Part shown: positions 34,901 through 47,559 of the stretch, piece after piece
Position numbering within the stretch: the stretch's first letter is position 1
How the letters are laid out: every line of letters starts with the position of its first letter
Assembly: GCF_010389155.1 (NCBI RefSeq)
Contig: NC_057767.1
Span: forward strand, 5,873,765-5,937,764
Direction of reading: 5' to 3'
Length of the DNA stretch: 64,000 nucleotides
Source of the DNA: Erigeron canadensis
Taxonomy: Eukaryota > Streptophyta > Magnoliopsida > Asterales > Asteraceae
Notes under the pieces: generated by a model
Told to the model about the DNA's origin: nothing
Seen by the model: only the letters and a program-made list of their open reading frames with translations
Database searches by the model: none
Translations under genes and position numbers: made by a program

Positions 34901-37322
34901 GTAAGACATTAGTTCCTTAGATATATAGTACGTGTGTTTGTTTACATACCGGAATCACTATTTTTATGGATGTCAAATAGTATAATAGGATGGAACAAAT
35001 TTTCGGTATCCTGGCTAATCTAGATCTACCGAGAAGTCCAAAGGTTGTCATGTCGATCTTAAAGATAAATTAAATTTTCAAATTATATTATTTTTATGGT
35101 GGTTTGTTCATTTACATACTAGATTTTAATTTCTTTGAGATCTTAAAGATAAATTATGGCATTTCAATTTATTTCGAATCAAGGGTTGAGATTATTCTCA
35201 AACCCTATATTTTTTCTCCTTCCCTTTCCCAATCGTTCTTCACACATACACAAAACTCTCCCCCCCCCCCCTCTAGGTATCATCTCTGACCACCACCAAC
35301 ACACACACACACAACACAAAGTCGTTGTCTCTATCTTTTGCCTCTTCCGGCGCCGACAATGGCATGGGTTATATTTGAGAGTTCTTATGAACAAGTAAAC
35401 TTTTGTTTGTTCTCAGAAACTCTCAAATCCATTTGAGTGTTCTTCTTTGAACAAACAAATTTTTGCTTGTTCCTAAGAACCCTCAAATAACACTAAGGTT
35501 GCGTTTGGTTCCAGAATGAATTTGATGGAAATGGAATTGAATTTCATTCCTTAGTGCGTTTGGTTGCACAAAGAAGAGGGAATCTCATTCCATAGGAATG
35601 TAAACATTTCATCATTTGATGTAATCTCCATTCCTTGGGGATGGAGGAAGGAATTTAGGGTCATTCCTTCCATCACTTGAATTTTCAAAAAATCAAAAAC
35701 ATTCCGTCAAATTCCATTCTTTCAAATTCCAATTCCTTTGAAAGATTTCATTCCTTCCCAAAACATTCTATGAACCAAACGCGCCCTTAGGATAAATTGA
35801 GTTAATGTCTTTAATGCTGTGAAGACGCTGAACCGACATTAACTCAGCCAATGTTTCTACTACTGTAAATATACGCAGAAACAACATTAGCCATGACTCA
35901 TGCATGCACTAACATGGGCGGAGCCTATACCATATCAACAACCACGATCTCTTGGATCGTCGCTCATCAAATCCAAACATTTTCAAATGCGTCCAGTGAC
36001 AATCCCTTTAGATAATCACTTAAGGCGAAACTTGTATCGTATCCACCGGAAAAAGATACTTCGATGGATTGGATGCTGATTAACGGCGACGATGGCGCCG
36101 GAAAAAAACACTTCGTCGAAAAAAAGACAATTCGCCGGAGATGGCGCCAGAGATTGATAATGGTGGTCGTCATTGGGGATGATGGTGGTGGTTGCCAGAA
36201 ATATACCTTTTCAATAAATTTCTTTTTAATCTTGAATATCCATTAGTTTTGATCTAACGGTTGTTATTGGCCCTTGGATCTCAAGCAAAAGTAAGGATTT
36301 AAATGATTAAAAATTTACAACCCTATTTTTATGTAGCAAATTACAATCCGAGTAATCTCCACCTAAGCTATTCCCAACTCCATAATCGAAGACCTAGGAG
36401 TTGACTTAGTGACTTTTGCAACCTTAATGGATCTAATAGAATAAAAAATTAAATATAAGGTTCATGGTGGATCAGATTTAACAATATGATTTAACTCAAG
36501 CATGTAATGATATGTTATACATTTTATAACACAAATATAATTCAATATTGACCACCAGAAACAATCGAATTAATTATGATGACTTCCATGATTTATTAGT
36601 ATCAAACATAATACCCAACAATCTTCAACAATCTTCTGCTAAAACAAATGATTCTTGTGTTTCATGTTTTTCTTTAATAAAGTATTTGTCTATTTGATTT
36701 GATTGAAACTATTCTTATAATACATAATATGAAATGACACCATATCACATACTAATGGTAAGAGGTTTACATATACTTACTAGCTATGGTTATATATAAG
36801 CTACACTAAAACTTAAGCTTGACCTCAAAATATTTAATTAGTGCAAGCTTGAGCTTGACTCCAAGAGTATGTATTCAAGATTGGCTCAATCATAAAGATC
36901 AAAACTAAAATCTACTATAAGTTATATATAAGTTACACCAAAACTTGTACTGGGTCAAAAACCGTTTTTATATATCGAAAAATAAGATTTTTATCATGAT
37001 AGTATAATTCAAAATTTACATGCATAAAAGCTTAATGACAACTTGACCAGGCAATATATACTTTGTAATTAAGTTCGATATTTCATGCCATGCATCCGAG
37101 CTCTAGCTAGCTCGATAAAATTAAGCTTGACCCAAACAAACATGATCAGCTCAATTACTAGCATATTATATATGTTATCTGAGGCCTTGTAACTTACTTT
37201 CGAAAAGATGGACGTTTATGACGTCCATCCACTTCAAAACACGAGTTATGTTCATGTTTGTGTTCTTCGGGTAGTGAAGAAATACTACTAGCATCATCCG
37301 GCTTTTGCCGCTTCAGTGACAT
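31964..37322 (-). CDS. CBP60-family calmodulin-binding transcription regulator
   Basis: Seven exons on the minus strand with GT-AG borders: 37198-37322 (start [10 protein letters not shown]), 34789-34867, 34479-34529, 33624-34114, 33369-33529, 32688-32894, 31964-32491. CBP60 proteins are plant-specific, bind calmodulin and GAAATTT-like DNA in the nucleus, and control salicylate synthesis and immunity. Signatures: a basic nuclear-localisation-like start, the helix [11 protein letters not shown], the core [10 protein letters not shown]...[12 protein letters not shown] and FRLGARVLD, then [27 protein letters not shown] and WEVVAEHA. The C-terminus ([13 protein letters not shown]) is basic. Expected length is about 547 residues. 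As printed, exon 3 is two bases short (three T's at 34499-34501), which would end the protein near residue 82; every other junction keeps phase. It is either an allele-breaking deletion or a homopolymer sequencing error. Confidence 0.85.
35493..35790. mobile_element. MITE in intron 1 of the CBP60 gene
   Basis: Inverted ends CTAAGGTTGCGTTTGGTTC and CTAAGGGCGCGTTTGGTTC (minus strand) with an internal run of ATTCC/GGAAT motifs. The TGCGTTTGGTT end is common in plant MITEs. Flanking duplication is not clear, so the superfamily is left open. Confidence 0.7.
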
Positions 37323-37688
37323 GATCGATTAGAATCACCAGCTAATAAGTTATATAAAAATAATAATATGAAGAAAACAGAAAGAACAATTAGGTGGAAA
37401 CTGTGTAGGTGATCACTATACTATGAACAAAAGAATGAATAAATAGACTAAGGAATTTTGGTGATGAGGATGAGACAGTAATCGACAGAAATGACCAACA
37501 TGCGGTGTCAGATCGCAAGACAAAAAACTCGGAAATTCTTTTGATAATTAATAGCAAACAAACACATGAGTAATTTGGACTTACATTTGCGTGAAGACTG
37601 TACGGAACATGCACAAACTTTCGTCCATATAATTTCTAAGAATTATGTTTTTCTTTTTTTAACGTCAAATATTAAATATTACGAGCTT
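37323..37688. promoter_or_regulatory. Upstream region of the CBP60 gene
   Basis: The 366 bp between the CBP60 start codon and the CACTA element hold no other gene. I see no confident TATA box. The CACTA insertion limits the native upstream sequence to this length. Confidence 0.4.
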
Positions 37689-40264
37689 CACTACTAGAAA
37701 ACTGGGTTTCACCGACGGTCAAATCCGTCGGTAATCCGTCGGTAACTGCTATCACCGACGGATTACCGACGGAAAAAATCCGTAGGTTAAAACCTCGTCG
37801 GTAATGTTTTCCGATAGATTTACCTACAGAACTCAAATATTACGTATTTAGAAAGGCAAAATAAATTATTTATGTTGACCGAACTAGCAACGGATTTCCC
37901 GTCGGTAGATATTTTTTGATAAACAAAAAAAAATATTAATAATTAATTAAATTATAAATTAAGATTAAAATAAAAATAACTTTTGATACACAAATAAATA
38001 ATAATAATAATTAAATTTTAAATTAAAACAAATAATCAATAATTTATATGAATTCTTTACAAGCAGAAATCATTACAAACCAATATTAAAAATTAAAAAT
38101 AAAATTACAAACAAATTTTGATAACATCACAATAAAAATCAAAATAGAAATCTAAATCTAAATCTATACACCTACATCATACAAAATTACAAACCATTAG
38201 TGTTTCTCTCTTCTTTTCCATCAATACCTAGAATTTATTCTTTCAGATCTGAAGCAAAGAACATGAGATCTGGAACAAGAACATGAAACCAAATAATTAT
38301 TATAAATCCAAGTTAAATATCACAAAAATAGTACAAATAGAACGAAAAGTTAGTAAGAATATACATCAAAGATCTGTTTTGTTACTTCTTGTAGCGTGGA
38401 TCGACAAGAAATATATAAAATCTTCGGCCATGTTTTATGATAGTTTTTAGATCTACACAAAACAAACAAAGATGGGTTTTTAGATCTACTAAGAAAAAAT
38501 GAAAAAAAAATAGATATAATAAAAAAAGAAACTTAAAACCTTTATGTGTTGGCTCCCTTTGATTGTCGTTCCAGTACGTGATGGATTTGTTGTTTGCATA
38601 TTTTGAAGAATGGAAAAAAAAAATATAGGTTTAAGATGGTTTCATTTGTGTTTTTTGTTCTTGGATTTTATTTTTAAAATGGATGAAAGAGAGTAGTGTA
38701 AGAAAAGTGATGGTAGAAAGTGAGGATAAGTCTTAATAAATCTTGAATATGAAAATATATGGATTAAAAGGTTGTGTTGGAAGATGGAGTAGTTGGGGAG
38801 AAATTTTACTGGAAACAAAAAATTGAAATGTCTCATTCATCTTCTAATTATCCAAACAATCAATATTACACAAAATGGTTTTAAAAAAAAAGTAAACGTA
38901 AACCTATAGATTTAATTAATTACTAACACATTATAGTACATAATGTACTTACAATATATTATATATTAATTAAAGGAGACTTATACTAAAAAATTGACTA
39001 ACATCGTTAATATGTGAATAAAGTTGCAAGTTGGTATTGCTTGTGTATTCCGGTTCAAATGATACTTAGACCAACAAACAAACAAAAAGAATAAAACGTG
39101 AAAGTGGAAATTTTGTGTCCTATCATTTGGCCATTTGTGAAAAATATTATAAAAATTATGACACGATGCTCACAATTGTCAATAATGAACATCATTTTAA
39201 TGTTAAAGGTGATTAGAGAACGTGTGACAACGAAAAAAACATAGCATGACGTAGATATGATTACAAATTTATATGTTTATTGATTATGTAAGAATATAGA
39301 TAGCTTGATAGTTAGGTCAAAGAGCTAGAAATCTAAAAATTATTAGATTCCGTAGATAATCCGTCGTTATTTCCGACAGATTACCGACGGATAAATTTAT
39401 ACTCTTAGTTTTTAATGAAAAAAACTTATGTTTTTTAACCTAAAAAGTATACATAAACATATATAATACATTTAAATATTAGAAAAACTTAAAATATGAC
39501 TAAGTTTGATAATATGTGAATAAAATTGTAGGTTGATATTGTTTATGTATTCTGATTCAAATCCTACTTTGGTCGTAAGCGAATGAAAAAAAAGCATTTA
39601 TGAAAGTGGTAGTTTGATGTTGTCTCATGTAATTATTAATGCTAACTATTATAAAAAAGGAAGATAAGGTATGATTGTCACGATTGTAAATGATGAACAT
39701 AATTTTTAAGTCAAACATAATTATATAACGCATGACAAAAGAAAAATCAGTTTTTATAATGTAGATATAATTATAAATTCATATGTTTTTTTAGTTATGT
39801 ATGAAGTTATTAAGCTACATATTAGGTTGGAATGCTAAAAAACTAAAGATCTAGATTTATCCGTAGGTAAGCCGTCGGTAATCACTGACGAATTACCTAC
39901 GGATAAATTTAAACAAGTTAATCAATTATAAAATTTAATAAACTGTTTATCCAAATCTCTAAAATTGTTAATTCCGTCGGAAATCCGTCGGTAAATATAC
40001 AATTTTAATTAAATTAAAAACTATTAAATAGTATTTAAATAATCTGTCGCTAATCCGTCGGTAAATTTAGTATGTTTCCGACAAATTACCTACGTATTTC
40101 TCCGTCGCTAAAACCGTCGTAAATCCGTCGGTAAATCTGTCGTAAATTGACCTATAGTTGTAAAACAATGTTGCGACGGTATATCTGTCGGTAAATCCGT
40201 CAGAAATTGCGACGGATTTTTTTCGTCGGTAATTTGGTCTGTAAAGCCCAGTTTTCTAGTAGTG
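37689..40264. mobile_element. Non-autonomous CACTA (En/Spm) element
   Basis: Perfect 18-bp terminal repeats CACTACTAGAAAACTGGG on both ends in inverted orientation. Subterminal regions (37715-37910; 39350-39420; 39855-40230) are packed with CCGTCGGTAA-like units in both orientations, the arrangement bound by CACTA accessory proteins. The 2576-bp interior is AT-rich and codes for nothing recognisable. Flanking triplets CTT (37686-37688) and GAG (40265-40267) do not match, so the 3-bp duplication is lost or one end was rearranged. Confidence 0.9.
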
Positions 40265-40284
40265 GAGTAATAGTTACTTCTTTT

Positions 40285-40770
40285 AAAGTTATGAAAGAAA
40301 GGTACCTACGTTGCGGTGACGGGTGGCCGGTGGTGGCGTAATGGCGGCGGTGGTGGTGAACATGTAATAGCAGCAGCGGTGCAGTGGCAGTGACAGGTGG
40401 TGGTGGCGTCAGAGATTGGTGGTGGTGACGGTAGTGGCGGCTATGGTGGTGGTGATTATATGTCCGCGCAATACGGCGATGGTGGCAGTGGCAGCAGCGA
40501 GTGGCGGTGGCAACGGTGGTGGTGGCGGTGGTGCGATTAGTGTAGGTTATTGATATGGCATACATTGTTGAATGTTGAAAAGTTCAAAAGTAGATTTGCT
40601 TTTATAATACTAGGCTAAGTACCCGCGCGATGCAGCGGTTTAGTAGCGACGGGTAGGTGGTGGCGGTGGTGACATGTGGCGGCTGTGTAATGACAACGGC
40701 GGTGGTGATGGGTGGTGGCGGCGGCGATTGGTGGTGGTGGCGACGACGGGTATAGTGTAGGTTATATTGA
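40285..40770 (-). repeat. GGTGGC minisatellites with Helitron-like tails
   Basis: Two blocks of GGTGGTGGCGGCGG-type repeats (about 40305-40540 and 40640-40755). The second begins with CTAG at 40610-40613, A before it, then AAGTACCCGCGCGATGCAGCGG. This is the complement of a Helitron-like 3' end (hairpin then CTAG). Both blocks are followed by a TTGTTG(A/G)ATGTTGAA(T/A) motif, so they are two copies of one unit. Confidence 0.65.
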
Positions 40771-41569
40771 TATGATGTACATTGTTGGATGTTGAATGTT
40801 GAAATATTGATAGTTGAAAAATAGATTTGCTTTATAACGTAGTAAATATAGAGATAATTAAAGATCATTTGTTTGATATTAAACCTGAAACTCTTTGTAA
40901 TAAGAAATTAAGTTCCTAACTTCCGTTTTATTTACTACACCAAAAGTTGATTTGCTGATTATATTATATGTAATCAGACGTTGGCATCAGTTGCGGTAAA
41001 TAATGACTTTACTATGTGGTAACACACTAACACGTACGCTAACTCTTTTTTAGTGTGAGGTGGCAAAACTTTGAGGCAAAGTTGCCACACGATAAACATT
41101 GTGGTAAAATTGTGTTTTTGTCTTCTTGTGGTGATTTTTTGTCTTGTAGTTGAGTTTTTTATATATATGTTGATAGTGTGGCATGAGACGTAATATGAGA
41201 GGTGTGTTGCCAATAAAATCATGAAATATGGTATGAGAAATGTAAATTTAATGAAATTTGGCATTAGATGATTGATTGGGAAAATAAAAGTGGTAGCTCC
41301 AATGCCAATCCTTTTAGAAGATTCTAACATTGACCATATATAGAACTTTTATTAATTTAGTGTAAGTACACAAATTGGTGTTTATCACCGGTCTCCGCAT
41401 CAAAAGAATCGTTGGAACAATTGGGTGACAGCAAGGTAAATATAAGAATCTGGAAGGCGATGCGTGGTAGACTATCGAAGTTAACTTGGCTTAACATTAA
41501 ACGTACCACACATTACTAAACGGTCTATTAAAACAATACGCTAAACGGTCTTCTATATATTTTTATATT
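40771..41569. other. Spacer, nothing recognised
   Basis: AT-rich; a minus-strand frame at 40974-41330 is hydrophobic without a known signature. Confidence 0.5.
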
Positions 41570-41684
41570 ATAAGAGAACGGTACTCGCACGTTGCGGTGG
41601 TGATGGAGGTAGCGGCGGTGACGGTAATGTAATGATAGTGGTGGTGACGGGTAGTGATGGCGGCGAGCGGCGGCGGTGGTTGCA

Positions 41685-44056
41685 TGTAACATCCTAAGTT
41701 TTTAGGCCAATGAAAATTTACCTTATTAATAGTTTTGGCATTTAAAATAGTTTACTAATATTTTATTTTTAAATATAGGGTTAAATTAGTTGAAACCTTA
41801 ACGAATAGCGGGTATCTTAGTCACTAAAATTAGAAAAGGGGCGTGGCATTCCCTTAGGTTGCCAGCCACATTCCCACCTATTCTTGAACCCAATTTCTCC
41901 ATTATGTATTCATCTTTCTTGATTCTTCTCTTCCAATCTAAATCAAACCAATTTCTTCCAAACAATTCAAGAATTCCTCTAAGAATGTAATAATAATCTT
42001 CAATCATCAAAATTAAAAAGCTAGGGTTTGTGTTTGGGGGTGGCGCTGGCCGAATTCCAAGAGAGAAAAGGGAGAAAGAGGATATTTTAATTCAAGATTA
42101 ATTCCTTGAGTTCTTGAGGTAACAATCTTTATAACCTAATTTCAATTATTGATTTCTTTTAAGAATTTGGGTTCATGCAAGTATGAAAAATTTGGGGGTT
42201 TTATTTATATTGAGTAAATTGCTATAATATGAATTAGGGTTCTTGTAAGTTAATCAAATTAGGGTTTTAATTGGGTTGCATGATAGATTTTGATGAATAC
42301 TAGTAAGAACTAAGTTGGACAGATTCTGTCCCTGAGTTTGAAACGAGTTAAACACCCCCATTACAGAATTTTTACTTGTTGAGTCCTAAAAAGAAAATGT
42401 AGTTTATTGTGTTAAATAAATTTTGCCACTGGAATGGGTTAAAAAGACGAAGTAAAACTCTAGATATGAATTTTTGAAGTAAGGGGCGCCATGCTGATCT
42501 TTCAGCAAAAACTGATTATGTATCTGTCATTAAAACGGGTAAAAAACATTCTTGCAAGTTAATTCATATCTTGGTCACTAAATATAAAATGTACCTAAAT
42601 GTGTTAAGAAGAAGTGGACACTGGAATGAGGTCAAAATATGGTGTAGAACTCAAGTTATGGTCATTTGAAGTCAGTAAGGTCAAAGTTGTTTAACAGCAG
42701 CAGTTTTGGTTTTTAAAACGACCAGAAGTCACCTTTGAAGGACAATTCACGTATTAGTCACTAAAGATAAAAGGTAGGTATATGAGTCATGTAAATTTGG
42801 CCACTGGAATCATGTTAAAAGAGTAAGTAGAACTTGAGTTACACTCGTTTGAAGACAGCTTGGTCAAATGATGAAAATGGAACTTTTTGTTTGAAAGTGA
42901 GCTGACCATATGAAAATAAATTAAGAGATACATGTTATGTGAACTAACCCAAGATTAATATAAGAGTGTAAATGATGGGTTGGGTATTGGAATGCTAGTG
43001 ATTATGGCTATGTGACCTTATACGTGATGAATGACCATATGTGTGTTTTTAATGTGAATTGATAGGTTGATTGCAAATACGTTGTTTTATGGTCATCTTG
43101 CAATTGTGGTTGCAAATAAGGTGAGTGTATATGCATATAATCATATTCTTGTTATTTGAGGTTATAGGTGGGTAAATTCGACCCATAGTTGATTGTTTGT
43201 AAGAACTAGTAGGTGGGTAAATTCCTACTAGTCATGTTGTTGTAAGAGCTAGTAGGTGGGTAAATTTCCTACTAGCCAAAATATCCATGGCCATGTTGAA
43301 AATGATTGTGCGAGCTAGTAGGTGGGTAAATTCCTATTAGCCAAATTGATTGTATGAGCTAGTAGGTGGGTAAATTCCTACTAGCCAAATTGTTGATTAC
43401 GACTAGAAGGTGGATAAAGTCCTACTAGTATTATGAATGATATGAATGAGATGACTATCAATTGATATGCTATAATTGATGCACTTTCGTATGGTAACTT
43501 GTTTATGATTGTATGTGTATGCATTCACCAAGCGTTTAGCTTATTCTTTTTAGTTGTTTACCCTTTTTATAGGTTGTCCCGGGTGCGGAAGAAAGTTAAG
43601 TAATGTAAAGATTGAAGTTAAAGTTGCTTTATGGATATTGGTTGCTTTAGCTAAATGCGGATAAGGGTAACGTTGCTTTAGATACATTGATTGGTTACTT
43701 CTATCGAGTCATTTTGTATTAGAAATGTGTTGGATTGTGTTTGAAATGTACCTTTGGAAAACTCTTAATCCATAACAAGTTTTGACGATGATTTTACGAA
43801 TGGGTCATGCCGAAATTTCTAGCTTTTGGTACATTGTCTTTTATAACTAGTTCTACTTTTGTTATGTTTATTTCTATGTCTAAAACTTGTTTGAACTCAG
43901 AAATACCTTTTCTCCCACTGCGGCGCAGTGGGAGTGTGTCCAACCCACTGCGGCGCAGTAGGGTTTTTCTCGCGCAGGTCCGAGACTTTTCACTGCGGCG
44001 CAGTGGGGGTAAAAAAAAAATCATTTAAAATGGTCGAGTCGAGTTTGGTCTTTACA
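41685..44056 (+). mobile_element. Solo LTR related to the gypsy element at 16-28 kb
   Basis: Starts TGTAACATCCTAAG and ends GGTCTTTACA (2372 bp). The first 160 bp align with the LTR of 16272-28164 read on its coding strand (TGTAACACCCC..., GATAGCGGGTA, GGCGTGGCAT), and the end has the same order: GC-rich palindromes, GGGGGTA, A/T run, TCGAGT. Flanks TTGCA and CTGCG match at three of five bases, an eroded duplication. No internal region is present. Three ACTGCGGCGCAGT palindromes lie at 43911-44010. Confidence 0.78.
43164..43432 (+). repeat. Palindromic minisatellite inside the solo LTR
   Basis: Five to six units of CTAGTAGGTGGGTAAATTCC plus TACTAG spaced 40-60 bp apart. Each unit is itself an inverted repeat (CTAGTAGG...CCTACTAG), so each could form a hairpin with the loop TGGGTAAATT. 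Confidence 0.85.
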
Positions 44057-44250
44057 CTGCGGAGATTGGTGGTAGTGGTGGTGACGCCTGTGAATAGGAG
44101 AAGTTATTGATGTAATATGGCTATGATATATGTTATTTCATGCAATAAAATGTGTACATTATTGAAACTTTAAATTAATATTGAAATCTTAATTTCAATA
44201 TTGAAAATCAATAATGAATTTGTTTTATAACATAATATAGATGGAAGGGA

Positions 44251-45870
44251 AATGCGCTACGTTCTAACAAGCGGTGGGACCATGTATGTACATAGGCTGC
44301 CTAGTGGTCACCATTTTTATTCCCTAATCCCTGTCCTTCGATCTCTTCCTCCTCTCATTTCATTTTCTACAAGATTTTCGAGGAACAAACGACTTTGGCT
44401 TTGGCTTTGGCTTCCAATTTTATCGTTTTAGTGCATGCATGATTTTAAAGGGATAATATAATAGAACAATAATTGAACTATGTGACAATTTGTAGGCCAC
44501 ACAACCAGAAGCGTTGAAGCTGTATTTTGAATGTGCATTGTTCGAAGTTTTGAACAAATTGTATTATTTTGCAGAATTAATTTAAAAATAAGATATTTAT
44601 TTCCATTATTTAGTTTTTAGCATTTAACATTTTTCAATTTCAAGGTTGTATTATATATAGGGATGTCAACGGGCCGGGTATGGTCCGGGTTTTGGTAATC
44701 CCGAACCCGGACCCGATTAAAAAAAGTCCGTCCCAGACCTGCCCCCATACCCGACGGGTACCCGTTTACTAACTAACTGTCGGGTTAACGGGTTTCCCCG
44801 TGGGTATCGGGGATCCCCATTATTAGTCATTCATAAGTTAACAATTCTAAACATCAAGCAATACGAGTAATAAACTTCCAACGTTTTCAAATTTCCAACT
44901 GAACCTATAATTTAAATTATCTCAAAATATCACAACATTGAAAACCAAAAATAATCCAAATGATAAAAACCAAAATACAAAACATAGAAGTCAGTAACAC
45001 TGATCTTTATTCCAATATGCCACTGAAGTCTTAAGTTCAGCAAACTACTTTTTAATTTTTTTCAAAAAACACTATTACTATAAAGAAGTAAAACATAAAT
45101 ATGTAGCTTTGGAACACAAAGTTAAAAACATCAATAAGATTTTCATTATATGTAGCTTCTGGATTTATCAATAATTTAATACAAACTAGAAAATAAAATA
45201 TATAATAGAAAGAATCTGATAAAATTAGTATACGGCTGTTAGTTTCTAAGCTACACATGTTAGTTTCGTCTCTATCTTCATATTTCAATCACCTTTATCT
45301 CATTATTGGAACGCATCTTCCCGAACAAAATTAGTATACGGCTGGTTTACTAATACAAATTGATATTCATGCGAACGTTGATATATCACATATCTTGTTG
45401 TAACCATTTCCTCATGTCATCATTATCAACCATTAGATTTTTGAGAAACTGTGATTTGATTACGATATATAATTATGCCAGCTATTCTGGTCAATAAAAA
45501 CTACGAATAAGTATTGCATTCAGTTGATTTAGATGACATAACTTTGAACTCTCCACCCAACTAAACTACCCTCACGCCAAACAAAGAAAACCTAAACAAC
45601 TGTTAGATATTATAGTGTAATTGAATTAATTAAGTTGTTTAACCATTATTGTCACAAAAAAAGACATTATACAGATCGACTTGAAAGTGCAGAGTGCAAG
45701 CCTATCTAAATCTATTATGACCTTAGAGACGAAAAGCATGCATAAGGCACGTGAGACCAACAATGCCCCTGGCTCCTTGGAGTAGGGTCCAAGAGGAGGC
45801 GGTCTCTGGCGGGGTCCACCATTCTCTCTTGTCATGCTTCCACTTTCCCTTCTTGTTTTGGACTTCCAAT
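44251..45870. other. Spacer with a CGGGTA-rich repeat fragment
   Basis: At 44660-44820 lies GGGATGTCAACGGGCCGGGT followed by CGGGTACCCG-like motifs, the left part of a common plant repeat with hAT-like ends; the matching right end is not found. The rest is AT-rich without genes. Confidence 0.5.
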
Positions 45871-46190
45871 CACTACAAGAAAAATGTCAATTAATAACGA
45901 AATACATTTGGTCACTAATTTATCATAATGACCAAATTTGGTCACTAACAATCAAAATTTGGTCACTATTGTGGTTAGTTACCAATTTTTGAGTGGTTAC
46001 TTTTCGTCACTAAAGGTCCGTCACTAATTTTGTTTAGAGACCAAATAATTTTATTTTTTTTTGGGTCATTTATTTTGTTTAATGGCCAAATTCAGTAACC
46101 ACTTTTTTTAATGGTAACTAGATAAGGTTATTATTGACCAACATTTAGTTGTCACGTAAAATGGTTAATAAAGAAATTTTTCTTGTAGTG
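45871..46190. mobile_element. CACTA-type MITE with AAT TSD
   Basis: 320 bp, terminal repeats CACTACAAGAAAAAT on both ends, flanked by AAT at 45868-45870 and 46191-46193. The subterminal GGTCACTAA motif recurs in both orientations. CACTA ends and a 3-bp duplication identify the superfamily. Confidence 0.92.
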
Positions 46191-46639
46191 AATTGCTCTA
46201 AACATAAGTTAAATGGCAAGTAGGAAACCCATATTTGACAAGTTCAAAAAAAGCCCATTTAGAAGGCAAACAATTTCTCTATCAGAGGTCCGTCTCACTC
46301 TCATTGAGTCATGCTCGGTAACCTTGGAATGTACTATTTCTCATCATCTGTCTAAGATACCCTTGAAAGTGTCGTGCACAATTTTTTTTTTCTTTTTGGT
46401 GCCGTTCAATTGAAAAAATGGGCTTGTATCAAGAACCATGGGCCGAGAGTAACTCTTTAAAAAGTTAATGGGCTTGTAAGCCTGCTTGGTCTTTTCCCAT
46501 GATAAACCCGATCGATATGCTTATTCACCCTTTGTAATCTTCCTCTATTTTCGGTTTATTATATCAGACATATTTAGGGGCGGACGTACCAAGTAAAGAC
46601 TTGCATAAGCTCGAATTTAAAGAAATATACTAATATTAA

Positions 46640-46998
46640 ATTGAACGAGCATGGTACCCGCGCAATGTGGCAGCGGTGGTGAGGAAGACGATCTAATGGT
46701 GTCGGTGATGGTACTATTGGTGGTGGTGGTGGAGGTGTCAAGTGGTGTAGGTTGATGTAATTACGATAGTATAAATTTTTAGAAAATAAATTGGGGGATT
46801 TACTTTATTAGGGAGTAAGAAATTTTTCCCATTGAAAAATTGTAGTGTAATTGTCTAGATTTCAAAAGTGCATACCTCATTTAAAAATCAAAACCATAGA
46901 TTAACCTCTGTCGAAAAAGCAAGGCCCATTAGTTCAATGATCGAGAAATATCAATTTGAGCCCACTATCTTAAAACTTTACCACTCAAAAGAAAAAAA

Positions 46999-47029
<31 letters not shown>

Positions 47030-47290
47030 GCCATACCTTAATTAAAAACATTATGTTTTTTGCTGCATAGTTGATTTTATTTTAAACATTACTTACTTGA
47101 TGTGTTTGAGAATAGAAGGAAAACTCATATAAACCTGAACCTTAAACTCGGATTTTTATTCAGTTTGAGTAAATAATTACTTTTTTTTTTACTTATTAGC
47201 ACGGTACCCGCGCAATACGGCGGTGACGATGTGGTGGTGGGGTCACTGTTGGTGGTGGAGGTGGCGTTGAGTGGTGTAGATAAGTGGTGT
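46640..47290 (-). repeat. Two further Helitron-like tails with GGTGGC repeats
   Basis: GGTACCCGCGCAATGTGGCAG near 46651 and GGTACCCGCGCAATACGGCGG near 47203 are each followed by GGTGGTGG repeats and the motif AGTGGTGTAG(G/A)T. They resemble the CTAG-adjacent tail at 40610 but lack a clear CTAG. Confidence 0.6.
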
Positions 47291-47559
47291 AAAGATAATT
47301 GATAAAAGATTAATGGAGATATTTTGGATAAATGACTGATATTGTAATTTAATCTTTAATAGTATTTCAAATAATTCCTCCATAACTTCTAAAGAGAAGG
47401 TTGTTTTATTTATTAAATAATATAAAAGTATAGATTAGATGTATAGAAGAATTAAGATTAAGAAATAAGGGTATTTTGGGTATAAAAAAATACTGAATTT
47501 CTTAAAATAGAATAAGTCAATATATTTTATAAGGGTTTATAGATATATATAAGTTTATT

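Larger units (their letters stand above)
41570..44250 (-). mobile_element. Helitron-like tail unit interrupted by a solo LTR
   Basis: Left part 41570-41684 (AGAACGGTACTCGCACGTTGCGGTGG then GGTGGC repeats) and right part 44057-44250 (GGTGGTAGTGGTGGTGACG, then the GTACATTATTGAA-type segment) join into a unit like those at 40285-40610 and 40610-40860. The solo LTR 41685-44056 lies inside the minisatellite. Confidence 0.6.

Noticed and set aside
40200..40868. His/Thr-rich frames (HHHHRRHY) that look like low-complexity proteins
   Set aside because: They are read-throughs of the GGTGGC minisatellite in a Helitron-like tail, without start context or splice signals.
43164..43432. CRISPR-like repeat array
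   Set aside because: Eukaryotic context, imperfect units and spacers related to one another; better explained as a minisatellite.
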